Assembly: GCA_902789345.1 (NCBI GenBank)
Contig: CADANT010000017.1
Coordinates: 1 to 51,963, forward strand
Length of the DNA: 51,963 bases
Reading direction: 5' to 3'
From: an uncultured Ruminococcus sp.
Lineage (GTDB): Bacteria; Bacillota; Clostridia; Oscillospirales; Acutalibacteraceae
Shown one piece after another: positions 1 through 6,465 of this stretch. The notes below the pieces were generated by a model. The model searched no databases, was not told where the DNA came from, and saw only the letters and a program-made list of their open reading frames with translations. Made by a program: the position numbers and the translations under genes. The first letter of the stretch is position 1, and each line of letters begins with the position of its first letter.

Positions 1-1
1 A

Positions 2-577
2 ATGGCTTGCAAAAAATATGCGGAAGACCACCCGGCAACAGCATATTATGTGCCTATCAATCCGTGCATATCAGGCATAACATCATTGCTCAGGCAACTG
101 TGCACAGAACTGTCACTGCAGCAGGGCAACAGATACGACATGTGGCTGCGCATAGCACACAAGCTCTCAGGCGAAAGCAAAGTGCTAATTTTAGATGAAG
201 CACAGCATTTGCCAATAAAAACGCTTGATAGCTTGAGAGCATTTTTTGATGCTTATCCATCGCTAGGCATTTGCTTAGTTGGTAATGCAGAGCTTGTAAC
301 AAAGCTTAGGAACAAAAACACAGCAGTGGCTCAAATAAAAAATCGCACAAAGACAACGATAATTCATCATACAGCTGATATCACGAAAAACGATATAGAG
401 ATGCTCTTTCCGGCGATTGCCGGAAAGGAAAAAGAAACAAAATTTTTATTAAAAATTGCACAAACCGACAACGCTATAAGAGGAGCGCAAAACCTGTACA
501 GTAACGCAGTTGATAACAACAACACAACCTACGCAGGACTTGTTTTAACTGCGAAAAAAATTATGCAGGAAGTATAA
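2..577 (+). CDS. MuB-like transposition ATPase (5' end outside window)
   Basis: AAA+ ATPase of the MuB/IstB-like type that in Mu-like phages binds target DNA and activates the transposase. The visible 191 residues begin just after where the Walker A P-loop should be. A clear Walker B (VLILDEAQHL, visible residues 61-70) and a sensor-1-like strand (GICLVGN, 89-95) are present. The C-terminal part, with a run of basic and polar residues, fits the MuB C-terminal domain. The frame is open to the left edge, so the first ATG at position 2 is internal and the true start and P-loop lie upstream. Being the first gene of the early operon fits the Mu order A-B-gam-gemA-mor. TniB-like ATPases are an alternative, but the downstream Mu-like genes favour MuB. 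Confidence 0.85.
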   Translation: MACKKYAEDHPATAYYVPINPCISGITSLLRQLCTELSLQQGNRYDMWLRIAHKLSGESKVLILDEAQHLPIKTLDSLRAFFDAYPSLGICLVGNAELVTKLRNKNTAVAQIKNRTKTTIIHHTADITKNDIEMLFPAIAGKEKETKFLLKIAQTDNAIRGAQNLYSNAVDNNNTTYAGLVLTAKKIMQEV

Positions 578-645
578 ATTGCTAATAACTAATCATTGTT
601 TTTAGAGTTAGTGCGCACAACTTGAATTTTAAAAGGTCTGAAAGG

Positions 646-993
646 ATGAACGAAATGATTATTAAAGTAAACCCTGAGTGCGGCTTATTTAACTGTGATA
701 AGCGTCGAGGTAGCTATTGCTGCTATTATTGTGATAAAGATTGTGATAATAGATGTATCAACGACCCATCAGCATGTGGCAACTACTTAAGGCATAAAAA
801 TTTTTACAATTGGTTGACTAAAGTAATGCCAAAAGGCGAAATTGAAATTAAAGGAACTCAAAAAGAATGTCTAAGAAAGCTGTCAGAGTATGAAGCTACA
901 AAGCTACAGCCGCAGGATGTGGAGCAGCTTGCGAAAAGATGTCGCCAACTGGAAGAGGAAAATAAGAGGCTGAAAGAAAAGAGGTGCTATTAA
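646..993 (+). CDS. Small cysteine-rich phage early protein
   Basis: Hypothetical protein of 115 residues. The N-terminal half has about ten cysteines (for example CCYYC, then CDNRC) spaced like a zinc-binding knuckle. The C-terminal third is a short charged coiled coil rich in Glu, Lys and Arg. Start chosen at ATG 646 with an AAAAGG ribosome site at 631-636; a TTG at 622 is also in frame but lacks a good site. Small Cys-rich proteins of this sort are common in the early operons of Firmicutes phages, without known function. It follows the MuB-like gene and is nearly contiguous with the next gene. Confidence 0.6.
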   Translation: MNEMIIKVNPECGLFNCDKRRGSYCCYYCDKDCDNRCINDPSACGNYLRHKNFYNWLTKVMPKGEIEIKGTQKECLRKLSEYEATKLQPQDVEQLAKRCRQLEEENKRLKEKRCY

Positions 994-1398
994 TTGACTG
1001 AAAAACAATGGCAGGATATCAAGACAAAACTAGCATTGTATCCGGGAATGATTATTAGGATGAAAATTGACGGGTATAATGTTGCACTACAATCGCAATA
1101 TGAAAATGCAGATATGATGAAATTAGTTATTGCTGTATATGTTGATGACAAAATGAATGCAGATCTGCTTAACCCTGAAAATCAAGCTTGCCTTAAATTT
1201 ATGTGTCCTTGCAAAAGGTGCATATTTACCAGAAAACAGATTACAGAATTTTCTCGCAGCAAGAAGAAGCAAAAGGAACTGAAAGACAAGTACACACATA
1301 CATACTATCTCCCCTACTGGTCATCATTTAGTCGTCTTAAAATCCATTTTATTAAAAATAACACGAGCATTGAATTAATAGAGCAAGGAGAAAAATAG
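994..1398 (+). CDS. Hypothetical phage early protein
   Basis: Unrecognised 134-residue protein starting at TTG 994, directly after the previous stop codon, with GAGGTG ahead as ribosome site. The middle carries a CxxC-type pair (MCPCKRC), followed by a Lys-rich stretch. The C-terminus is predicted beta/aromatic. No enzyme motif is visible. The tight packing suggests translational coupling to its neighbours in the early operon. Its role cannot be assigned from sequence. Confidence 0.55.
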   Translation: MTEKQWQDIKTKLALYPGMIIRMKIDGYNVALQSQYENADMMKLVIAVYVDDKMNADLLNPENQACLKFMCPCKRCIFTRKQITEFSRSKKKQKELKDKYTHTYYLPYWSSFSRLKIHFIKNNTSIELIEQGEK

Positions 1399-1400
1399 CA

Positions 1401-1733
1401 ATGGTGTACAAAAGTATATATTTTCGACTATGCAGTGACAAAATAGTAAATATAGTATGTGATAAACAACAATATTCAATCGTCTGGGATTATGAATCAC
1501 GGTTACGCAGAGCACCTCTTCTGCTTGCCACAGGCTGGTATAAGTCATATGAACAGGCAATCGCTAAATTAACATCAAACGGTGTTATAAGGGGTTACGC
1601 AGGTTTTACAGTGTTTGAAGAAAATTTTTTGCTACGGTGCAAGGAAGTTGCTGCAGTGGATTTAAAGGCAGTAGAAATTGCACAGAAGAGCAAGTCAGGT
1701 GTTTGTCCTCTTTGTGGGCAGGCAATCAAGTAA
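1401..1733 (+). CDS. Hypothetical phage protein with C-terminal zinc knuckle
   Basis: A 110-residue protein of unknown function. The last residues contain CPLCGQAIK, half of a zinc-ribbon-like motif. The rest looks like a compact alpha/beta fold with several aromatic residues (SIVWDYESRLRR, GWYKSYEQA). It starts two bases after the preceding stop and belongs to the same early operon. An AAGGAG site at 1385-1390 supports the start. Confidence 0.55.
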   Translation: MVYKSIYFRLCSDKIVNIVCDKQQYSIVWDYESRLRRAPLLLATGWYKSYEQAIAKLTSNGVIRGYAGFTVFEENFLLRCKEVAAVDLKAVEIAQKSKSGVCPLCGQAIK

Positions 1734-1737
1734 ATAT

Positions 1738-1776
1738 GGCGGACAAGCTCCGCCGTCTTAATGCAGCCGAAGACGG
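1738..1776 (+). other. Two overlapping, mutually exclusive hairpins
   Basis: GGCGGA (1738-1743) pairs with TCCGCC (1749-1754), and CCGTCTT (1753-1759) pairs with AAGACGG (1770-1776). The stems share bases 1753-1754, so both cannot form completely at once. They sit between the Cys-motif gene and the AbrB-like gene. There is no T-run, so this is not a standard terminator. It could be a processing or regulatory element. Confidence 0.35.
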
Positions 1777-1831
1777 TCACAAGCCCGTATAAATGCAGAG
1801 TGAGACAAAAATCAAATTAGGAGGAATAGTA

Positions 1832-2077
1832 ATGGTAAGTAAGAAAATCAATAAAAACGGCAGTATAACACTGCCAAAGCAGCTGCGAACGGAAGCCGGA
1901 TTGTTTAAAGGTAATGCAGTAGATATCGTTATGTCAGACGATGGCATAAAGATAACTAAGCATGTACCTACATGTAGTTTTTGTGGCAGCACAGAGCGAG
2001 TAAGATCGGTAATGGGCATAGAAATATGCCGTGACTGCGCAGCAAAAATACATAAGGCGGTGGTTTGTGATGGCTGA
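1832..2077 (+). CDS. AbrB/SpoVT-family regulator with zinc-ribbon tail
   Basis: An 81-residue protein with an N-terminal swapped-hairpin AbrB/MazE/SpoVT domain: INKNGSITLPKQLR, then a segment matching the 'G-D-x-V-D' stretch of this fold, then IKITKH. A C-terminal CSFCG...CRDC knuckle (two CxxC pairs) probably binds zinc. Start chosen at ATG 1832 because AGGAGG (1819-1824) lies seven bases upstream; an in-frame ATG at 1793 lacks a site. Such proteins bind DNA as dimers, and this one may regulate the early phage promoter. It overlaps the next gene by eight bases. Confidence 0.7.
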   Translation: MVSKKINKNGSITLPKQLRTEAGLFKGNAVDIVMSDDGIKITKHVPTCSFCGSTERVRSVMGIEICRDCAAKIHKAVVCDG

Positions 2078-2750
2078 GGCTGATTTGCTGGCAACAAAAA
2101 AATACAAGGACAATATAGCAAGTAAAATTGATAAACTTGCTAATCTAAAAGATGAAATTACAACTTTAAAGCAAGAGGCGGATATTATAGAAGCCGAGCT
2201 TTTAAAGGTTGCGCAGGAAGATTTGGCTAACACGAAATATAAATCGGTCAAATACGAGGGCACAGACAGCAACCTACAGGCCACTGTGAGTGAATCTGTT
2301 AAAATTACATTGGAAAGCCTATTGCCACAGATCTTTGGGGCTGTTTACAACGACATGGTTAAGATCTCAACCAAAGCGGAGCTTACTGCTCCGGCTAAAC
2401 GCCTAATCGCAGGAATTTGGCAAGGGAACTTTTGCATGGATACTACAGTAATTGATGTTATCAGCTCAATGCATTTAGATGACAAGACTGCTAAACTAAT
2501 TAGTAAAAAATGTAAGGGTATTAATTACCAAAAGGATGTTGACAACCTAATAATTATTGCAAATATGTCAGACCAGCAAGCGCAAGAATATGCTTATTTG
2601 CTTATGGAAGCGGCGGTTTGGCAACAGTTTAAGGCTATTTGTGATGTTAATAAAATTGATAGTCAAGACGAAATCAATGAAGTTATTAAAAAAATACAAG
2701 CAGCTTTTGTAGTGGAGGTAACCCCAAAAATAAGCATAGTGGAGGGATAA
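2070..2750 (+). CDS. Coiled-coil phage protein in the gam position
   Basis: A 226-residue protein. The first 60 residues form a charged coiled coil (KYKDNIASKIDKL...EITTLKQEADIIEAEL). The remainder is alpha/beta with LTAPAKRLIAGI near the middle. Position between the AbrB-like gene and gemA matches that of the host-nuclease inhibitor Gam in Mu, whose family also starts with a coiled coil. I see no decisive Gam motif, so this is a positional suggestion. The start at ATG 2070 overlaps the end of the previous gene and has an AAGGCGG-type site. Confidence 0.5.
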   Translation: MAEADLLATKKYKDNIASKIDKLANLKDEITTLKQEADIIEAELLKVAQEDLANTKYKSVKYEGTDSNLQATVSESVKITLESLLPQIFGAVYNDMVKISTKAELTAPAKRLIAGIWQGNFCMDTTVIDVISSMHLDDKTAKLISKKCKGINYQKDVDNLIIIANMSDQQAQEYAYLLMEAAVWQQFKAICDVNKIDSQDEINEVIKKIQAAFVVEVTPKISIVEG

Positions 2751-2755
2751 ATAAT

Positions 2756-3256
2756 ATGCTAAACAAAACTCAGGTGCAACGCATATACGGTATGGGCGCG
2801 GCATTAGGCATGTTGGATAATAACAATCATAAAGATGATATGCTGCATAACTTGGTATATAATATTACAGGTCAGGACAGTGTAAAGCAACTAACGGACA
2901 GTGATTATAAAAAAGTTGTAGCTGAGTTAGCGCAGCGTATTAAAATATCTCAGCTACAACCACCGGAAAAATCACGATCAGGCAATAAAAGATATAATGC
3001 AACAGCAAAAGGCATGACTGCAGGTCAGCAGCGCAAGGTGTGGGCATTAATGTATCAGCTGGCCGGCTGTGATACAACAACAACGGTTGCAACAAAGGGA
3101 GAGCGCTTATGCGGAATTATCAAAAAAGAGCTGCACATAGATGCGATCCCCCAGCGACCGTTTGAGTGGCTGGGTTATAATGACGGAAATAAGCTTATAG
3201 AGGTACTAAAAGCTTATGTTAAATCTGCAGAACGCAAGGCTATAAGGGTAATTTAA
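2756..3256 (+). CDS. gemA: GemA/Gp16-family regulatory protein
   Basis: A 166-residue member of the Mu GemA (Gp16, DUF1018) family. The diagnostic C-terminal block is MTAGQQRKVWALMYQLA, followed by a helical segment containing RPFEWLGYND and KLIEVLKAYVK. The N-terminal half starts with KTQVQRIYGMGAALG, which also fits the family. In Mu, GemA affects host gene expression and DNA supercoiling. The start at ATG 2756 has GGAGGG nine bases upstream. The gene sits directly before mor, as in Mu-like phages. Confidence 0.85.
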   Translation: MLNKTQVQRIYGMGAALGMLDNNNHKDDMLHNLVYNITGQDSVKQLTDSDYKKVVAELAQRIKISQLQPPEKSRSGNKRYNATAKGMTAGQQRKVWALMYQLAGCDTTTTVATKGERLCGIIKKELHIDAIPQRPFEWLGYNDGNKLIEVLKAYVKSAERKAIRVI

Positions 3257-3556
3257 ATGGACAACATAAAGATACAAGACTTACAAGGAGAACAGCGCCA
3301 AATCGCAGAGACAATTGGGTTAGAGGCGTATCTAAAGTTAGTCAAAATTTACGGTGGAACTAACATATATATAGCAAAAATAGATAAGCTGCTAAGCATT
3401 AAACGCGATATGGAAATTGTAAAGCGTTTTAATGGTTATAATTACAAAAGCCTGGCCAATCAATATAGATTGTCGGAACGAGCGGTAAGAGAAATTATAA
3501 ATCGGGAAAATTCCCGAATCCTAAACCAACAGCTATCATTTTTTGATGATAGCTAG
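3257..3556 (+). CDS. mor: Mor-family middle transcription activator
   Basis: A 99-residue Mor-type activator. The family signature GGTNIYIAK (about residues 35-43) is followed by a helix-turn-helix, FNGYNYKSLANQYRLSERAVREII, with the loop and recognition helix typical of Mor/C. In Mu, Mor turns on the middle promoter that drives the C regulator. Here no separate C is seen, so it may control late genes directly. The start abuts the gemA stop. A strong terminator lies 50 bases after the gene. Confidence 0.88.
   Translation: MDNIKIQDLQGEQRQIAETIGLEAYLKLVKIYGGTNIYIAKIDKLLSIKRDMEIVKRFNGYNYKSLANQYRLSERAVREIINRENSRILNQQLSFFDDS
3531..3554 (+). other. 8-bp hairpin over the mor stop codon
   Basis: AGCTATCA (3531-3538) pairs with TGATAGCT (3547-3554) around an eight-base T-rich loop. 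It overlaps the mor 3' end. A second small dyad (CGGGAA/TTCCCG at 3503-3515) lies just before it. There is no following T-run, so an RNA-stability or operator role is more likely than termination. Confidence 0.35.
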
Positions 3557-3606
3557 TAGTGAAGAAAATTATAGAAATATTTCATATATGGCGCTTCCAA
3601 AGTTTG

Positions 3607-3648
3607 AGGTATCATTAAGTTACAAACTTAATGATACCTTATTTTTTT
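3607..3648 (+). terminator. Intrinsic terminator closing the early/middle operon
   Basis: A 15-bp stem (arms 3607-3621 and 3625-3639, three-base loop ACA) is followed by TTATTTTTTT. This is the strongest terminator in the phage. It separates the mor-containing operon from the late genes that begin at 3669, so a Mor-dependent promoter is expected at or after it. Confidence 0.9.
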
Positions 3649-3668
3649 GGTGGATAAGAGGTGAAATG

Positions 3669-4007
3669 ATGAATTTTGGGGCGGATACTTGGTGGATAAT
3701 TTGCACGATAACAACTGTTGTTATTGCTATTATAGGTTTTTTTCTCAAGCGAACGATGAACACGCAGGACACGCACAGTAAGGATATTAACAGAATCAAG
3801 CTCACATATGTAACAAAAGAAGAGTTGAAAGAAACAAAGGAAGGCTTATCTGCCGACATCAAGCTGACGCAGGCAGATGTAAAAGAAATAAAAGAGCAAA
3901 TGCTCAGCAAACAGGATTATTACCGTTTGCAAACGCAGACGGAACAGAAGATAGATAAAATCTACGATTTGTTGTTAAAGCAGAGAGGTGATTACAATGG
4001 AAAATGA
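3669..4007 (+). CDS. Membrane-anchored coiled-coil phage protein (Mu Gp25-like position)
   Basis: A 112-residue protein with one N-terminal transmembrane helix (WWIICTITTVVIAIIGFF) and a long charged coiled coil to the end. This architecture, and its place just before the Gp26/Gp27-like genes, match DUF2730-type proteins of Mu-like phages (Gp25 position); the function is unknown. ATG 3669 is preferred over 3666 because GAGG (3658-3661) is then seven bases away. A frame open further upstream would run through the terminator and is rejected. Confidence 0.6.
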   Translation: MNFGADTWWIICTITTVVIAIIGFFLKRTMNTQDTHSKDINRIKLTYVTKEELKETKEGLSADIKLTQADVKEIKEQMLSKQDYYRLQTQTEQKIDKIYDLLLKQRGDYNGK

Positions 4008-4323
4008 TATGATGCGCGACATAAAACAGGCGCACTTTCGGAATAACAACGCAGCTGTGCTGCGTGCGTTAAATCTATTACGCATAAAGTATGAAAGATT
4101 ATCGGATGTCAAATACGCACTCAATAACATTGAGGAGCAGGAATTTCTTGATAGCGTGAACTATCTGCATGAAGCCGGATATGTGCAACTACGCAGGATT
4201 CGCACGAAAGAAAAAGCACTGCTTGCCGACTGGGATTACACCGAGCTTGAGGGTAAACTCACACATAAAGGTATCAAAATCCTCAACGGTGATGAAATTG
4301 ACAACAGCATCGGGGTGATATAA
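3997..4323 (+). CDS. Winged-helix-like phage protein (Mu Gp26 position)
   Basis: A 108-residue protein. Helices plus a segment ending LTHKGIKILNGD resemble a winged-helix fold, with a hydrophobic ladder in the first half (AAVLRALNLLRIKYERLS). Start at ATG 3997 with AGAGAGGTG ahead. It overlaps the Gp25-like gene by 11 bases and the Gp27-like gene by one base (TAATG). It occupies the Mu gp26 slot. No biochemical role is known to me. Confidence 0.6.
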   Translation: MENDMMRDIKQAHFRNNNAAVLRALNLLRIKYERLSDVKYALNNIEEQEFLDSVNYLHEAGYVQLRRIRTKEKALLADWDYTELEGKLTHKGIKILNGDEIDNSIGVI

Positions 4324-4886
4324 TGAGCCGCAAAAGACGTGCCAACGGTACTATTGACAAGCTTAAGCCTGCGCTCAAAGATACAGTTGACCAGATGTTG
4401 CTCAGCGGACAAACCTACAGAGAAATATGTAGGTATCTTGCCGAAAACGATGTACAGCTTACGCAGGCGAGTGTGAGCAGATATGCTCGGAGATTTCTTG
4501 CCTCAGCAAATGAACTGAGAATAGCACAGGAAAACTTTAGGATGATTTTGAGCGAAACAGAACGTTACCCTGATCTTGACCCAGCAGAAGCTATTTTGCG
4601 GTTAGCGAGTCAAAAAGCTTTTGAGGCTTTGTCCTTGGTTAATGAAGATAGCTGGGATGACGCAAAGCCGGAAACAATTATTTCAAACGCAACAGCTCTA
4701 GCCCGTGCTGTTGCGTACAAAAAGAAAATCGACACAGATGTCAGGTCCGATGAGCTTATTGCTTTGGACGCTAATCAATCATTACTGTATGATAATTTGC
4801 GTAAGAGCAATCCTAAATTATATGCAGCCCTAGAAGAAGAAATCAAGCGTATGCGTGAAGAACAAAAGGAGCAGGATTATGGCTAA
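4323..4886 (+). CDS. Gp27-family protein (DUF3486), putative small terminase
   Basis: A 187-residue DUF3486/Mu Gp27-like protein. The N-terminal helix-turn-helix (LLSGQTYREICRYLAENDVQLTQASVSRYARRF) reads 'how to pack' DNA-binding as in Mu Gp27, which is inferred to be the small terminase subunit. The C-terminal half is helical and acidic. The start overlaps the previous stop (TAATG). A second small-terminase-like gene lies at 6118, so which of them works with TerL is open. Confidence 0.75.
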   Translation: MSRKRRANGTIDKLKPALKDTVDQMLLSGQTYREICRYLAENDVQLTQASVSRYARRFLASANELRIAQENFRMILSETERYPDLDPAEAILRLASQKAFEALSLVNEDSWDDAKPETIISNATALARAVAYKKKIDTDVRSDELIALDANQSLLYDNLRKSNPKLYAALEEEIKRMREEQKEQDYG

Positions 4887-5388
4887 ATGGTATGTCTTGC
4901 AGGTTACAACGGATAAGGAAATCGAAATTAAAAACAGACTTGAAAAGCAAGGCTACAAGGTGCTTGTGCCGCTCGTGGAGAAAATAATCAGACAAAAAGG
5001 CAAATGGAAAAGACAAATAAATGTTATTTTCAGAGGCTACATATTTGTCAAGCTGGACTACAAATGGTCGGACTATTATAGCCTCTGCAAATGCCCGGGT
5101 GTTATCCGTTTGCTAGGCGGCGGCAAAAATCCCATACCGCTTACCGATGAGGAGATAATGACGGTCAGACGGATAGATATGCTCCGCTCTGCTTCACTTG
5201 TTGAGTTTGATAATGAGGGCAAGTTGATACCTTTAAACGGTATTTTAAAAGAGTTTAAAGACCAATTAATAAGTTATAAAAGACGACAGCGCAAAGCTGT
5301 TATTGAGCTTACAATTGCAAAAAATAAGACACCTGTTATGGTGTCATTTATCGAAAAACAAACTGTATGTCATAATCCTTACGATTAA
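4879..5388 (+). CDS. NusG/LoaP-like transcription elongation factor
   Basis: A 169-residue NusG paralogue. The NGN domain fills residues 1-105 (KWYVLQVTT at the start, FRGYIFVKLD near 50-60, CPGVIRLLGGG near 75). A KOW-like C-terminal domain follows (LKEFKDQLISYKRRQRKAVIELTI). NusG paralogues of the LoaP group act as processive antiterminators on particular long operons. Here the gene lies at the front of about 22 kb of late genes that contain several intrinsic terminators. Start at ATG 4879 with AGGAG eight bases upstream; it overlaps the Gp27-like gene by eight bases. An antitermination role is inference, the fold assignment is firm. Confidence 0.85.
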   Translation: MAKWYVLQVTTDKEIEIKNRLEKQGYKVLVPLVEKIIRQKGKWKRQINVIFRGYIFVKLDYKWSDYYSLCKCPGVIRLLGGGKNPIPLTDEEIMTVRRIDMLRSASLVEFDNEGKLIPLNGILKEFKDQLISYKRRQRKAVIELTIAKNKTPVMVSFIEKQTVCHNPYD

Positions 5389-5418
5389 TATGACATATAC
5401 ACAAACGCAGTTTTAAAC

Positions 5419-5505
5419 GCAGAGTTGATTCGTCCTCTGCTGTAGCGGCTGCCGTTATAGCTCCGTACAATGTCAGCTAACCAGCTGGCATATGGCGGAG
5501 CTATA
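5419..5505 (+). promoter_or_regulatory. Tandem stem-loops after the NusG-like gene
   Basis: First hairpin: GCAGAG (5419-5424) with CTCTGC (5435-5440). Second, bipartite hairpin: TATAGCTCCG (5456-5465) with CGGAGCTATA (5496-5505), enclosing an inner 9-bp stem (5470-5478 with 5483-5491, one G-U pair, loop AACC) across a 4x4 internal loop. No T-run follows on either strand. A structured RNA recognised by the LoaP-like protein is one possibility, because known LoaP proteins bind hairpins in the leaders they control. It could also be a 3' end signal. Confidence 0.5.
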
Positions 5506-5510
5506 TGTTA

Positions 5511-5858
5511 TTAGAACGGTGTAATTATATTTTTTATTTTGCTTATGTAGTCTAGGACAGAATTTACTTTGTTTTCAAATCTGCTTTCCATATAAATAAT
5601 ACCTGAGTTTGTTAGTTTAATGTACGAAGCAGTATTATCAGCAGATATATAACTGATTAGTTTGGCATTGCCTAATTCAAAGCAGCAGTCTAGTACATCT
5701 TCTTCTAGCCAGTTAGGAACAAATTTAGCATGTATATCTGGAATATTACCAAATTGTTTGGAGTCTTCTCTACTATCTCCATTATTTCTACTTTCTAGAT
5801 AACTCTTATACAACAAGCAAATGAGAGCATCACTGTCTTTAGTAAGTTGGATTTTCAC
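5511..5858 (-). CDS. Reversed small gene, winged-helix-like hypothetical (moron)
   Basis: A 115-residue protein on the minus strand, the only reversed gene in the phage part. It starts at GTG 5858 with a GGGGGTG-type site. The C-terminal part, ISYISADNTASYIKLTNSGIIYMESRF, looks like the wing of a winged-helix domain and is followed by a helix. It lies between the NusG-like gene and the Tad2-like gene, both on +. Single reversed genes like this are often independently expressed prophage cargo. Function not recognised. Confidence 0.6.
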   Translation of the reverse strand: MKIQLTKDSDALICLLYKSYLESRNNGDSREDSKQFGNIPDIHAKFVPNWLEEDVLDCCFELGNAKLISYISADNTASYIKLTNSGIIYMESRFENKVNSVLDYISKIKNIITPF

Positions 5859-5921
5859 CTTTTCACCCCCTTTTCAATATAAAGTTTATCAACGATATTT
5901 AATACAGTCAAGGAGAATTAT

Positions 5922-6128
5922 ATGAATATTTATGAAGCAACATTATTAGCTAAAGATACAAATAAGTGCATTAAAAGGCAATGTGCAAAATTTAAACAAG
6001 TTGTTATTAAGCCGTCAGGATTAAGCGATTGTTGTGTTGTTATATCAAAAACAAAAAGGCAGCCACGCTGGGAACCTACAGAGGACGACCTTATTGCAAC
6101 AGATTGGGTGGTAGTAAATGAGCCGTAG
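5922..6128 (+). CDS. Tad2/DUF2829-like protein, possible anti-Thoeris
   Basis: A 68-residue protein resembling short members of the DUF2829 family. It has an N-terminal MNIYEATLLAKDTNKCIKR segment (the family's 'EA...A...G..I.R' opening). Its C-terminus, WEPTEDDLIATDWVVV, matches the family's 'P...DLLA.DW..V' ending. DUF2829 includes Tad2, which sequesters the cyclic ADP-ribose-type signal of Thoeris defence. This copy is shorter than classic Tad2, lacking part of the central region, so signal binding is not assured. AGGAG lies six bases before ATG 5922. It overlaps the next gene by 11 bases. Confidence 0.65.
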   Translation: MNIYEATLLAKDTNKCIKRQCAKFKQVVIKPSGLSDCCVVISKTKRQPRWEPTEDDLIATDWVVVNEP

Positions 6129-6465
6129 AAAGAAATCACTAGATACGCTTGAAGCTCTTCTCAAAGCTACCAATACCAAAGTCGAGTTTAATATAGTTGA
6201 GGACTTAGAGAGCCTTGTTAATACATATGGTGTGATTAAATCAAGAGATTTTAAGAAAAAGCTGAATGCTATACTTGAAAAATACAAAACCTCTGAACTT
6301 ACAGCTGTAAGAAATACTGTTTTAAATGAAAGTATTAAAGGTAATATGCAGGCAGTAAGAATGTACGCCGAATACTTTAAGCCTACGGAAATTGTCGCAG
6401 AGGATGACGGCTTAGTTGCTGCATTAAATAAGGCAAGTAAGGATGTGTTTACTAATAATGGCTAA
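6118..6465 (+). CDS. Putative terminase small subunit
   Basis: A 115-residue helical protein directly before and overlapping TerL by eight bases, the usual place of TerS. Its C-terminus (EDDGLVAALNKASKDVF) resembles the acidic 'DDG(F/L)..AL......W' tail of many Firmicutes small terminases. The middle (GNMQAVRMYAEYF) also fits. The N-terminus is short and lacks an obvious helix-turn-helix, which instead is present in the Gp27-like gene upstream. The two proteins might share the TerS job. Confidence 0.6.
   Translation: MSRRKKSLDTLEALLKATNTKVEFNIVEDLESLVNTYGVIKSRDFKKKLNAILEKYKTSELTAVRNTVLNESIKGNMQAVRMYAEYFKPTEIVAEDDGLVAALNKASKDVFTNNG

Noticed and set aside
3543..3668. Longer version of the membrane/coiled-coil protein starting at 3543
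   Set aside because: It would be translated through the strong terminator at 3607-3648 and overlap the end of mor; ATG 3669 has a proper ribosome site.
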